Below are positions 44,120 through 52,539 of a DNA stretch of 64,000 nt, in pieces (position 1 is the first letter of the stretch; each line of letters begins with the position of its first letter). The stretch comes from Fervidicoccaceae archaeon (GTDB taxonomy: Archaea; Thermoproteota; Thermoprotei_A; Sulfolobales; Fervidicoccaceae), in the NCBI GenBank assembly GCA_038734945.1, contig JAVYOA010000002.1, positions 248,001 through 312,000 on the forward strand. The letters are read 5' to 3'. Under the pieces are notes generated by a model. It saw only the letters and a list, made by a program, of their open reading frames with translations, was not told where the DNA came from and did no database searches. Made by a program: the position numbers and the translations under genes.

Positions 44120-45448
44120 ATGGTGAAAATAATCGATACTACCTTGAGAGATGCTCACCAGTCTCTGATGGCAACGAGGCTGAGAATCGATGATGCCAGG
44201 AAGCTGGCTGAAAAGCTAGATTCAGCAGGATTTTTCAGCCTTGAAATCTGGGGAGGGGCAACTTTTGATGCAGATCTTAGATACCTGAATGAAGATCCCT
44301 GGCTCAGATTGAGGGCAATTAGTGACGTTATGAAGAAGACAAAGAAGCAGATGCTCCTGAGGGGAATGTCCCTCGTTGGCTATGAGCCCTATCCCGAAGA
44401 TGTTGTCAAGGAGTTCGTGGATGCAAGCTATAGAAATGGAATAGACATTTTCAGGATATTTGATGCCTTGAACGATATTGACAACATGAAATTGCCCATA
44501 AAGGAAGCAAAAAAGATTGGAGCCATTGTTCAAGGAACACTTACTTACTCAATTAGTCCAATTCATACTGTGGATTACTATGTGAACTTGGCAGAAAAGG
44601 TTGCTTCCCTCGAAGTAGATATAATTACAATAAAGGACATGGCAGGACTGCTGGATCCCATCACTGCTCAGGAGCTAATTAGGAGAATAAGAAAAGAGCT
44701 GAGAATACCTATAAATGTCCACACACACGATTCTATGGGTCTATCAACTGCTACATACTTCGCTGCTGTTCAAGCGGGAGCGGATTACATAGATACAAGC
44801 GTGTATCCTCTCGCCTATGGTGCTGCTCAGCCAGCAATCCAGAGCGTGTACTTCATACTGCCTAGGGAAATGAGGGAGGAAATAAACCTCTCGGCAATAA
44901 ACGATGCTTTCTCCATGCTGAGAGATATCATACAATCGAAATACTCGAAGGAATTCGATCAGCGGCTCCAGGTTCCCAATCCTCAGGCCCTCGTGCACCA
45001 AATTCCGGGAGGTATGATCTCTAACTTGATATATCAATTGAGGGAAATGGGACAGCTGGATAAGCTCGATGAGGTCTTGGAGGAGGTGCCGAGGATAAGA
45101 AAAGAGCTCGGATGGCCTCCATTAGTTACGCCAATATCTCAGATGGTAGCAGCACAGGCTGTTCTGAACGTGATATCTGGGGAAAGGTACAATCTCGTAG
45201 TAGAGGAGCTGAAAGCCTATGTTCATGGAAAATACGGCAAGCCACCAGGAACAATAGAACCTGAAATAAAGAAAATCATTGCCCCCCAGGAGGAATCCAT
45301 TGATAAAAAGATGAATTTGCGGGATTGTGAAGAAAAGGTAAGGAGGATCTTGGGCACATACACAAAAGAGGATGTTCTCTCCTACTGCCTTTTCCCCAAT
45401 GAGGCTGAGAGCTTCTTCAGATCCAGGATAAAACTCCGAACCCCTTAG
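44120..45448 (+). CDS. Carboxyltransferase domain protein (pyruvate carboxylase/oxaloacetate decarboxylase type)
   Basis: A 442-residue HMGL-like carboxyltransferase. DTTLRDAHQSLMATRL at the start, WGGATFDADLRYLNEDPWLRLRAI, KDMAGLLDP (the biotin-facing Lys region) and NVHTHDSMGLSTATYFAAVQAGADYIDTS (metal ligands His-x-His) are all present. The C-terminal conserved domain ends near ILGTYTKEDVLSYCLFP. A biotin carrier domain is missing; family members are usually longer. It probably works with a separate biotin protein, or it is a decarboxylase. It is divergent from rbcL with 87 bases between. Confidence 0.85.
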   Translation: MVKIIDTTLRDAHQSLMATRLRIDDARKLAEKLDSAGFFSLEIWGGATFDADLRYLNEDPWLRLRAISDVMKKTKKQMLLRGMSLVGYEPYPEDVVKEFVDASYRNGIDIFRIFDALNDIDNMKLPIKEAKKIGAIVQGTLTYSISPIHTVDYYVNLAEKVASLEVDIITIKDMAGLLDPITAQELIRRIRKELRIPINVHTHDSMGLSTATYFAAVQAGADYIDTSVYPLAYGAAQPAIQSVYFILPREMREEINLSAINDAFSMLRDIIQSKYSKEFDQRLQVPNPQALVHQIPGGMISNLIYQLREMGQLDKLDEVLEEVPRIRKELGWPPLVTPISQMVAAQAVLNVISGERYNLVVEELKAYVHGKYGKPPGTIEPEIKKIIAPQEESIDKKMNLRDCEEKVRRILGTYTKEDVLSYCLFPNEAESFFRSRIKLRTP

Positions 45449-45471
45449 CATTTCCCTTCCACATGGATAAG

Positions 45472-45480
45472 CTTTATAAT
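45472..45480 (+). promoter_or_regulatory. TATA box of tRNA-Phe
   Basis: CTTTATAAT lies about 30 bases before the 5' end of the tRNA, the usual distance for an archaeal promoter of a tRNA gene. Confidence 0.65.
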
Positions 45481-45505
45481 TTTGAAAAACACTCTGTTTC
45501 TTGAT

Positions 45506-45608
45506 GCCGCCGTAGCTCAGCTGGGAGAGCGCCCGAGGATGTTGGCCTTCCCAGCATCCGGCGAAGCTGAAGACCGGGCTGTCGGGGGTTCAAGTCCCCC
45601 CGGCGGCA
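45506..45608 (+). tRNA. tRNA-Phe (GAA), with a 30-nt intron at 30/31
   Basis: Mature arms: acceptor GCCGCCG/CGGCGGC, discriminator A, D arm GCTC/GAGC with loop AGCTGGGA, anticodon stem CCCGG/CCGGG, loop CTGAAGA (anticodon GAA at 45,569-45,571), variable CTGTC, T stem GGGGG/CCCCC with TTCAAGT. The CCA end is not encoded. The anticodon stem only forms after an intron between positions 30 and 31 is removed. Confidence 0.94.
45536..45565 (+). other. 30-nt non-canonical intron of tRNA-Phe
   Basis: Central helix CGCC/GGCG is flanked by three-base bulges CGA and AAG, and an internal helix GGATG(TTGG)/(CC)CAGCATCC closes the intron. Cutting after two bases of each bulge removes 30 bases between positions 30 and 31 and leaves a perfect anticodon stem. 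Introns outside 37/38 are a mark of crenarchaeal tRNAs. Confidence 0.88.
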
Positions 45609-45835
45609 TTTCTTACAGCTGAAAACTTATCTCTCTAGGATAAATGGGGGCAGTGCTTATTTGGCTAGAAAAATTTCCATGACTTTCATGCAGAGTGGTA
45701 ATGGGTACTGCTAGGCTGTGGAGAAGAAATAAAACATGCCAGCAAGCCCTACAGAGACCTAGAGAAGAAACTGGAGAAATCGAATCCAATTCTCATAAAA
45801 ATTGCTGACTTGCAGCAACTAAAGTTTTCAAAAAA

Positions 45836-46453
45836 TCATTTCTTTGAAAAGGTAACATCTCTTCCAGCTAGGCTTCTGTTGAGAAGTGATGTGTGTTCGA
45901 AGCTAAGCGAAGAATAGAGCATTGGAATTAAATTCAGCTTCTCTCCATCCACATTTATTTTATTCATCAGCATTATCCCTCTATCAAGATCAGCTGTATA
46001 TACATAGAGCTCGTTCTCCTCGAGATATCTCCTCACAACTTCATCTTTTAAAGAATGCTCGACAGCTCCAGCCAAGAATGCTCTTACATGGAAGAACAGC
46101 TTGGCTTTGAGATTTGTTTCCGCAAGGGCTCTCAAAAAGCTCTTCAGAGATCTTTTCAGATCTTCAACTGGCAGCTCTCCCCCATATAGCAATAGGATTG
46201 CATCTGGATTGAACTTCGCAACTCTCTCTGCTATTTCTCTATCATTTTTATCTGGCTCAACTATGAAATTGTATGCTACTCCCCCCCTCTCAGTAAAAGC
46301 AGCTATAGCAGATGAGGAGAGAACGTTGCAAATCAAGTTGCTTACGCTTACTGCTGCAAGCTTGCTTATCCCCATTCTTCCTATTAGCTTTCCCACTTCT
46401 CTTCCTGTGAGAATTCTCAGCTGAACCTCTTCTTCATATGTAGTTATAGCCAT
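45836..46453 (-). CDS. Hypothetical protein
   Basis: A 205-residue protein I do not recognise. It has alternating helix/strand pattern with AVSVSNLICNVLSSSAIAAF, NPDAILLLYGGELPVEDLKRSLKSFLRAL and ELYVYTADLDRGIMLMNKI. The fold could be Rossmann-like (a strand NPDAILLLYGG followed by a helix). No catalytic motif is seen and no signal peptide. It lies alone; the two neighbouring genes point away or are tRNA. Confidence 0.55.
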   Translation of the reverse strand: MAITTYEEEVQLRILTGREVGKLIGRMGISKLAAVSVSNLICNVLSSSAIAAFTERGGVAYNFIVEPDKNDREIAERVAKFNPDAILLLYGGELPVEDLKRSLKSFLRALAETNLKAKLFFHVRAFLAGAVEHSLKDEVVRRYLEENELYVYTADLDRGIMLMNKINVDGEKLNLIPMLYSSLSFEHTSLLNRSLAGRDVTFSKK

Positions 46454-46576
46454 ATGGCATCACTATGATATGTTATATTGTTAGTCAAATATAAATCATC
46501 TATACATATTTTTTGAAAATAGTTAAATCTTTCAGGAAAATAAAGGAAGACGAGCAATATTTAGAAGGTGTTTATT

Positions 46577-46936
46577 TTGAAAAAGATCAGCATAATAGTT
46601 GCAAGAATGCCTGAGCTGGGAATTTCAAAGCTCATTTCTGCTGTGGAGAGAATATATGACCTTGGAAGCGTTCCTATCCCCCTAATATATCCTCTTCACT
46701 ATGATCTTCAGTTGATGGACTGGGATAGGGGAAAGTATTTCGCTGAAAACCTCATAAAACAGCTCAGAGAGAGTGTTGGTTTTGAGAATCTACCACTTCT
46801 GATAGTTGGAGAAAGAGGACTCTATGCTCCTTATCCTTACATTTGCTTTGAGGAGCAGAAGGTTTGTCTTCTGACTGAGGAGAAAAAAATCGATGAGGTT
46901 GTGAGGATCATTGAGGAATGGGAGAAAAATATGTGA
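46577..46936 (+). CDS. Small hypothetical protein
   Basis: A 119-residue protein of unknown function. It starts with a strand (LKKISIIVARMPELG), then has LGSVPIPLIYPLHYDLQLMDWDRGKYFAENLIKQL, a strand LPLLIVGE and a C-terminal helix DEVVRIIEEWEKN. The order resembles a small alpha/beta (thioredoxin-like) fold, but no CxxC is present. I place the start at TTG 46577, six bases after AGAAGGTG; GTG 46568 is in frame. It converges on rps10. Confidence 0.5.
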   Translation: MKKISIIVARMPELGISKLISAVERIYDLGSVPIPLIYPLHYDLQLMDWDRGKYFAENLIKQLRESVGFENLPLLIVGERGLYAPYPYICFEEQKVCLLTEEKKIDEVVRIIEEWEKNM

Positions 46937-46957
46937 GCTAAGGTAAAAAGAGCTGCT

Positions 46958-47266
46958 CTAAATAAGCTCAATTTCTATATATACGTCCTCTGGAACTCTC
47001 ACTCTCATTATTTGCCTCATTATTCTCTCGTCACTCGCTATGTCTATGAGTCTCTTGTGTATTCTCATTTCCCAGTGCTCATAATGCTTTGATCCTTCAC
47101 CGTGAGGAAGCCTAAGGACAGGAACTACTAGCCTCTTTGTTGGTAGAGGCACAGGTCCCCTAAGCCTAACTCCACCTTTCTCTGCTATTGCCTTTATCTG
47201 CTGGGTTACCTTCTCTAGGCTCTCCACGTTATTGCTCCACAGCCTTATTCTGGCAATTGTTGGCAC
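46958..47266 (-). CDS. rps10: Ribosomal protein S10
   Basis: A 102-residue small-subunit protein. [72 protein letters not shown] is the archaeal S10 (eukaryotic S20) sequence. It follows tuf after about 50 bases, the normal archaeal order. Confidence 0.95.
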   Translation of the reverse strand: MPTIARIRLWSNNVESLEKVTQQIKAIAEKGGVRLRGPVPLPTKRLVVPVLRLPHGEGSKHYEHWEMRIHKRLIDIASDERIMRQIMRVRVPEDVYIEIELI

Positions 47267-47316
47267 TTTCTATCTCCTCAATCATTAACTTTTTCAAAAA
47301 ATCCCTCTTATGAACT

Positions 47317-48627
47317 TCATCCCTTTATCTGGACTTGCTCGGGCACTACATCGATCACAATTCCAATTCCAATTGTCTTCCCCATATCTCTCATTGCGAA
47401 TCTTCCCAGCTGTGGGAATTCGCTGAACTTCTCTATTACCATTTGCTTTATCGGCGCGAACTTCACTATAGCTGAATCACCTGTCTTTATCATCTGTGGA
47501 TTCTTCTCTGCCTCTTTTCCAGTCCTCGGATCCAGCTTGCTCACAATCTCAACAATCTTTGCTGAGATGCTCGCTGTATGTGCATGTATTACCGGGGTAT
47601 ATCCCTTAGTTATAGCGCTGGGATGCTGATAAATGAACACTCTTGCAGTGAATTCCTTTGCAACGGTAGGAGGATTCGTGATGTGTCCTGCAACATCTCC
47701 TCTCTTTATATCCGTCTTCGTCACTCCCCTAACGTTGAATCCTATGTTGTCTCCAGGCTCAGCCTTCTCTATTTGTGTGTGGTGCATTTCTATGCTTCTG
47801 ACCTCTCCAACTATGGCTGGAGGCATGAAGACCACTCTGTCTCCTTTCTTGAGCACTCCAGTCTCCACTCTTCCTACAGGAACTGTTCCAATTCCGCTTA
47901 TGGCATATACAGCCTGTATGGGTATTCTGAGCGGCTTGTCAACAGGCTTTGGAGGGATCTGGAGGTTGTCGAGAGCCTCAACCAATGTAGGTCCGTTGTA
48001 CCATGGGAGATTAGGGCTCCTCTCTATCAGGTTATCTCCTATCCATCCTGATATTGGTATGAATGGAATCTTTGAGGTGTCGTAGCCGAGTCCCTTCATG
48101 AACTTGGTCATCACATCAACGACTTGCTTGAACCTCTCCTGGCTGTATGGCGGCTCAGTGGCGTCCATCTTGTTAACTGCCACTATTATCTGATCAATCC
48201 CCATCGTCTTAGCTAGCAAGAGGTGCTCCCTTGTTTGCCCTTCTGGGCTCATTCCAGCCTCAAATTCTCCCTTTCTCGCAGAAACTACCAATATAGCAGC
48301 ATCAGCTTGGCTTGCTCCGGTTATCATGTTCTTCACGAAGTCCCTGTGTCCCGGAGCATCAATTATCGTGAAGTAATACTTCTTGGTCTCGAACTTCATG
48401 AAGGACAGATCTATTGTTACTCCTCTATCTCTCTCCTCCTTCAAGTTATCGAGCAACCAAGCATACTTGAATGACTCCTTTCCCCTCTTCTGAGCCTCTG
48501 CCTCGAGCTCTGCCATCTTCTTTGGATCGATGAATCCGAGCCTATATAGAATGTGCCCTACTGTTGTGCTCTTTCCGTGATCGATGTGCCCTATTACTAC
48601 CAAATTCAGGTGCGGTTTTTCGCTCAT
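47317..48627 (-). CDS. tuf: Elongation factor 1-alpha
   Basis: A 436-residue GTPase that brings aminoacyl-tRNA to the ribosome. G1 is [10 protein letters not shown]2 region [10 protein letters not shown]3 [13 protein letters not shown]4 NKMD. Domains 2 and 3 follow from about residue 230 ([26 protein letters not shown]). It is separated from rps12 by the inverted rps7 pair. Confidence 0.97.
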   Translation of the reverse strand: MSEKPHLNLVVIGHIDHGKSTTVGHILYRLGFIDPKKMAELEAEAQKRGKESFKYAWLLDNLKEERDRGVTIDLSFMKFETKKYYFTIIDAPGHRDFVKNMITGASQADAAILVVSARKGEFEAGMSPEGQTREHLLLAKTMGIDQIIVAVNKMDATEPPYSQERFKQVVDVMTKFMKGLGYDTSKIPFIPISGWIGDNLIERSPNLPWYNGPTLVEALDNLQIPPKPVDKPLRIPIQAVYAISGIGTVPVGRVETGVLKKGDRVVFMPPAIVGEVRSIEMHHTQIEKAEPGDNIGFNVRGVTKTDIKRGDVAGHITNPPTVAKEFTARVFIYQHPSAITKGYTPVIHAHTASISAKIVEIVSKLDPRTGKEAEKNPQMIKTGDSAIVKFAPIKQMVIEKFSEFPQLGRFAMRDMGKTIGIGIVIDVVPEQVQIKG

Positions 48628-48752
48628 TTGACATCATCCTCATTATATCTTTTTTATGCAACCGCTTAACTCAATGTTTTGGGAGAATTATAAGCTTTTT
48701 TAAGATTTATATTTATTTTCGCTCTTGGTTAGAGGAAAGAACAACATCAAGA

Positions 48753-48760
48753 CTTTTAAT
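48753..48760 (+). promoter_or_regulatory. Possible TATA box of rps7
   Basis: CTTTTAAT is centred 26 bases before ATG 48783, which would give a leaderless mRNA. A second candidate (GATTTATATTTA, near 48,705) would give a leader of ~50 bases. Confidence 0.35.
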
Positions 48761-48782
48761 CTCCAAACATTTAAAACCCTCT

Positions 48783-49418
48783 ATGCATTCAGAATACTTA
48801 CATGCTTTGAGAGCTGCTGGTGAATTAAGGGTGGAGGAACAACGAATCTACTCTAGAGAGATAAAGCTCTTTGGCAAGTGGACATATGAGAATATTGATG
48901 TGAGGGATCCAAGCCTGAAGAAGTATATTTGCCTGAGGCCTGTATTCCTCCCTCACACAGGAGGAAGACATGAGCATGACAGATTCGGAAAGTCAAGGGT
49001 TCCAATAACAGAGAGACTCATAAACAATCTAATGAAGCATGGAAGAAATATGGGGAAAAAGCACTTAGCATATAACATCGTGAAGAATGCATTCGATATA
49101 ATATATCTGAGAACAAAGCAGAATCCTCTTTCTGTCCTGGTGAGAGCTATAGAAAACGCTGCTCCCCGAGAGGAAACAACTAGAATCATGTATGGAGGAA
49201 TAATATATCATGTTGCTGTCGATGTTGCACCCCAGAGAAGAGTGGATCTGGCTCTCAGGCACATAACTGATGGAGCAAGGAACTGCGCCTTCAACAATCC
49301 AAAGCCTATAGAGGAGTGCCTGGCAGATGAAATAATTGCTGTTGCCAATAACGATCCGAAAAGCTATGCTATCTCAAAGAAGGAAGAAATAGAGAGAATA
49401 GCTCTGAGCTCCAGGTAA
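48783..49418 (+). CDS. rps7: Ribosomal protein S7
   Basis: A 211-residue small-subunit protein. [81 protein letters not shown] and [54 protein letters not shown] are archaeal S7. I start at ATG 48783; the open frame upstream is antisense to the tuf start. In most archaea rps7 lies between rps12 and tuf on the same strand; here it is inverted. Confidence 0.93.
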   Translation: MHSEYLHALRAAGELRVEEQRIYSREIKLFGKWTYENIDVRDPSLKKYICLRPVFLPHTGGRHEHDRFGKSRVPITERLINNLMKHGRNMGKKHLAYNIVKNAFDIIYLRTKQNPLSVLVRAIENAAPREETTRIMYGGIIYHVAVDVAPQRRVDLALRHITDGARNCAFNNPKPIEECLADEIIAVANNDPKSYAISKKEEIERIALSSR

Positions 49419-49546
49419 TAGAGCTCAAACAATTTTTAGCATCATCTGAAAACCTTATTCTTTTGGGCAGGGAAGGTCAGATTATTTAACCCCTGAATAT
49501 ATTCAAGAGTAATTTGGGAACTTCTCAGAAGAAAGAGGGCTTAGTG

Positions 49547-49999
49547 ATGGGTGAGCTTAAAGAAAAGAGGGGGGATGTACTTTACAAAACGAAGTACATT
49601 GAAACATACATCGCTTCCGAGGAACCCCTCGTTCCCGTTATTGTTCTGTTTCTCGATAATGGAGAGGAGCTTGAGCTCTTCAATGTCCCCCTCGAGATTG
49701 CCAAATACATAGCAGAGGGAGGGCCTGCCGGAGACATAAGAGTTTCGGAAAGGGCCACCCTGTTTGACCTGATCTGGTCCCATGAGGATATAATAAATCT
49801 CCTGAAGGAAGACATAGACTCAATAATAATAGATGAGTATGATGAGAAGACAATGCTTTACAGCGCAAAGGTGATATTCAAGAACGGAGGGGTAGCTCTG
49901 GAAAGGAGGTTTGTTCCAAGTCACGCAATATTCCTTGCAATTATAACTGGAAAGGATATTCTTGTCTCAGAAAAGGTGCTCAAGAAAAGACCAAAATAA
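49547..49999 (+). CDS. Bifunctional nuclease (BFN/DUF151) domain protein
   Basis: A 150-residue protein of the DUF151 family. VPVIVLFLDNGEELELFNVPLEIAKYIAEG, SIIIDEYDEKTMLYSAKVIFKNG and RRFVPSHAIFLAIITGKDILVSEKVLKK match the family pattern, in which the last part corresponds to RPSDAIALAL. Plant members have nuclease activity; the archaeal role is not known. ATG 49547 follows GAGGG. It lies 128 bases after rps7 on the same strand, in the inverted segment. Confidence 0.75.
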   Translation: MGELKEKRGDVLYKTKYIETYIASEEPLVPVIVLFLDNGEELELFNVPLEIAKYIAEGGPAGDIRVSERATLFDLIWSHEDIINLLKEDIDSIIIDEYDEKTMLYSAKVIFKNGGVALERRFVPSHAIFLAIITGKDILVSEKVLKKRPK

Positions 50000-50076
50000 T
50001 CAATAGGTATTGGAAAAGCTTCTTTCTAAACAACAATAGGCTCTTTTTTAAAAGCTGGAAATAAAATATAAGGAGA

Positions 50077-50520
50077 TCATCTTACAGGTTTCTGCTTCTT
50101 TCCCTTCATTAGTGCGTCAAGGGAGACGCCATTTACCATGACTACCTTGAATCTTACTCCTGGAATATCTCCCATGGACTTTCCCTTTGGACCACCTATG
50201 CCCTCAATGATCACTTCGTCGTGCTCATCTATGAAGTTCAGACCACCGTCTCCTGGAACGAATGCTGTTACCACTTTCCCATTCTTCACAAGCTGAACTC
50301 TGACGCACTTTCTCACCGCTGAGTTGGGCTGTCTTGACTCTACTCCTACCTTCTCAAGAACAATACCTCTAGCCCTTGGAGCTCCCTCAAGCGGATCGGT
50401 CTTTCTCTTGAGATCCAGCATCCTTCTCTTGAACTCTCTCTGGCTCCATTTGAATCTAAGTCTCTTTCTCCTGAGAGTTCTCGCGGCATATAGGCCGAGA
50501 GGAGATTTCTTACCGGGCAA
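50077..50520 (-). CDS. rps12: Ribosomal protein S12
   Basis: A 147-residue decoding-centre protein. [76 protein letters not shown] and [40 protein letters not shown] are typical. TTG 50520 is chosen as start (GAGGTG six bases upstream, usual length); the open frame is three codons longer. Confidence 0.95.
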   Translation of the reverse strand: MPGKKSPLGLYAARTLRRKRLRFKWSQREFKRRMLDLKRKTDPLEGAPRARGIVLEKVGVESRQPNSAVRKCVRVQLVKNGKVVTAFVPGDGGLNFIDEHDEVIIEGIGGPKGKSMGDIPGVRFKVVMVNGVSLDALMKGKKQKPVR

Positions 50521-50583
50521 CAACAGCACCTCTTCTTTTTCCCTATTTACATCAAATTTAGCGGTTTTTATAATTTCTCGAGA

Positions 50584-51015
50584 CTAGACTATCACCACGT
50601 TCGTTATGTCGAAATATCGCTTCAGAATTATCCTTGCCCTTGTCACGTTCTTTCCATTCTTTCCTATGGCAATGCCTTTATCGCTTGGCTCCACAGATAT
50701 GTAGACTACTTTCTTGTTTGGTCCCTCTATGACTTTGACTCCTTTCACCCGCGCTGGGGCTACAGCATTTTTTGCCAATTCTTCAACGGATGAGCCGTCC
50801 TCAATTATCTCTATGTCCTTGCCAAAAATTTTCTTCAGTTTCTTTATGTTGCTGCCACCTTTTCCAATGGCAGCTCCAACATCGCCCTTTCTCACTACGA
50901 AAATTATCATATTGTTTTCATTGTCTATTACGCAGTCCTTTACCACTGCTCCTGTAATATCCTGGAACAGCGCTATATATCTGAGCTCCTCTGGCGTTAG
51001 TCTGATTTCCGGCAT
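50584..51015 (-). CDS. nusA: Archaeal NusA-like transcription factor
   Basis: A 143-residue protein with two KH domains and no S1 domain, as in archaea. The KH loops are DVGAAIGKGGSNIKKLKKIFG and GIAIGKNGKNVTRARIILKRYF. It binds RNA; a role in termination is likely. ATG 51015 has GCGGTGA upstream. It lies between rpl30e and rps12 as usual. Confidence 0.92.
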   Translation of the reverse strand: MPEIRLTPEELRYIALFQDITGAVVKDCVIDNENNMIIFVVRKGDVGAAIGKGGSNIKKLKKIFGKDIEIIEDGSSVEELAKNAVAPARVKGVKVIEGPNKKVVYISVEPSDKGIAIGKNGKNVTRARIILKRYFDITNVVIV

Positions 51016-51029
51016 AAAAGCTTTCACCG

Positions 51030-51332
51030 CTAGCTCTCAATGAACTCCAGGATCTTTGAGTCACCAGGGTCGACTACTGCTGCTACTTGTACTGGAAACG
51101 GCTTTCCGAGCATTCCTCCCATTTCTACGGATGTTCCCTCGTATACATATATGGGTATGTTGGAAAGTCTAGCATAGTACTCCACATCCTTTCTCACCGA
51201 GGGATCTGTATTGGAGGCAACTATGATCATTTTAGCTTTCCCATGTCTGATGGCCAAGATCGATTCCCTTGATCCAAGAATTACCTTTCCGGTTCTGAGA
51301 GCGTTTTTAAGCTCACTTTCCAAGCTGCTCAT
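51030..51332 (-). CDS. rpl30e: Ribosomal protein L30e
   Basis: A 100-residue kink-turn-binding protein: [74 protein letters not shown]. The ATG overlaps the stop of rpoA2 (ATGA). It is in the same family as L7Ae. Confidence 0.94.
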   Translation of the reverse strand: MSSLESELKNALRTGKVILGSRESILAIRHGKAKMIIVASNTDPSVRKDVEYYARLSNIPIYVYEGTSVEMGGMLGKPFPVQVAAVVDPGDSKILEFIES

Positions 51333-52537
51333 TTCCCGCTCACCTTTTCATTCTCATTTTTTGTGGAGGAGGTTCCTCCCACATTGATATAGAGCTCAAC
51401 CATCCCCGTTCCTACAGGAATTATCTGTCCGACTATAACGTTTTCCGTTACTCCCTTCAATTCATCGGTCTTCCCCTGTGTAGATGCCTCAAATAAATGT
51501 TTCGTTGTCATCTCAAATGCTGCCTTGGAAAGGAAGCTTGTTTTCTCTCCAGATACTCCATGCCTACCTATCTGTCTTACTTTTCCTGTCAGGGTCATTA
51601 TGTCTGCCACCAATAAGACATGCCTAACATCGACATCCAATCCCTGCTCCCTGAGGACGTTCATGATCTCGCTTATTATGACCCTTCTTGCTGCCTCTAT
51701 TCCAAGAACTTCCTCTGTCTCATAAACGCTGTTTGTCCTCGTTCTCCTTGGATCAACTCCCGGAACCTTGAGAACCTGTGCTAGGTTTGAGCCATCTGTT
51801 ATTATGACAAACTCCTCTCTTCCGTCTGGACCCTTCCTCGACTGTATTATCGCTCTCCTTATTCCAGCTATTCCCTTCAGCTTAGTGTTGAGAACTCTTT
51901 CTCTCTTTTTTGAGATATAGGAGAGGTCACCAGTTTCCTTCAGAGATATCTCTATTCTGTAATCCCCAGTTATCTCCACATCACCTATGTTGATCTTCTT
52001 CAGAGCATTATGAACGTCCTCAACGCTCAGGCCCTTGTCAGCCAGCATCTCAGGGTCAAGCTCTATAATTATTGTTCCCGAATAGAGGTCCGCCTCAACT
52101 AGGCTTGCAACGTTTTCAACCCTCGTATATTCTATCCTCCTCGCAACCTCCTTCGCCTTTTCTCTGTCATATCTGTGAGCCTCATCTAGGTATACTTCCA
52201 TCATTGGAGTGGATGGCGTCTTTCTCGCATCAACAATTTCTATCAATCTGGGAAGACCGAGGGTGACGTTCAATTCCCTGACTCCAGCATAGTGGAATGT
52301 TCTCAGCGTCATCTGGGTTCCCGGCTCTCCTATGCTCTGCGCTGTTACTGTTCCTATAGGCTCTCCTGGCTCCACGAGGCTGCTCAAATAAGTCTCCACA
52401 GTCAAATCAATTATCTTGTCAAGCTCCTCACTGCTCAGGCTTTTTCTCTTGAGCTTCTCTGCAAGCTCATTAACAATCCTCTCTGGAAGAGCGTTGTTAG
52501 CTCTCTTTCTTATATAAGCTGCAATGTCATCGCTCAT
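51329..52537 (-). CDS. rpoA2: DNA-directed RNA polymerase subunit A''
   Basis: The 402-residue C-terminal part of the largest subunit, which is split in archaea. [30 protein letters not shown] is the bridge-helix/trigger-loop region. [31 protein letters not shown] is the conserved C-terminal stretch. ATG 52537 with GGAGGG; it starts three bases before the end of rpoA1 on the map, so translation is coupled. Confidence 0.96.
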   Translation of the reverse strand: MSDDIAAYIRKRANNALPERIVNELAEKLKRKSLSSEELDKIIDLTVETYLSSLVEPGEPIGTVTAQSIGEPGTQMTLRTFHYAGVRELNVTLGLPRLIEIVDARKTPSTPMMEVYLDEAHRYDREKAKEVARRIEYTRVENVASLVEADLYSGTIIIELDPEMLADKGLSVEDVHNALKKINIGDVEITGDYRIEISLKETGDLSYISKKRERVLNTKLKGIAGIRRAIIQSRKGPDGREEFVIITDGSNLAQVLKVPGVDPRRTRTNSVYETEEVLGIEAARRVIISEIMNVLREQGLDVDVRHVLLVADIMTLTGKVRQIGRHGVSGEKTSFLSKAAFEMTTKHLFEASTQGKTDELKGVTENVIVGQIIPVGTGMVELYINVGGTSSTKNENEKVSGK

Positions 52538-52539
52538 GT

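Noticed and set aside
45609-45835. A plus-strand frame reading GCGEEIKHASKPYRDLEKKLEKSNPILIKIADLQQ after tRNA-Phe.
   Set aside because: No start codon in a good context was found and it runs on antisense to the next gene; it may be a remnant but cannot be supported.
48564-48782. Extension of the rps7 frame upstream of ATG 48783.
   Set aside because: This part is antisense to the start of tuf, has no similarity to S7 and contains the probable promoter.
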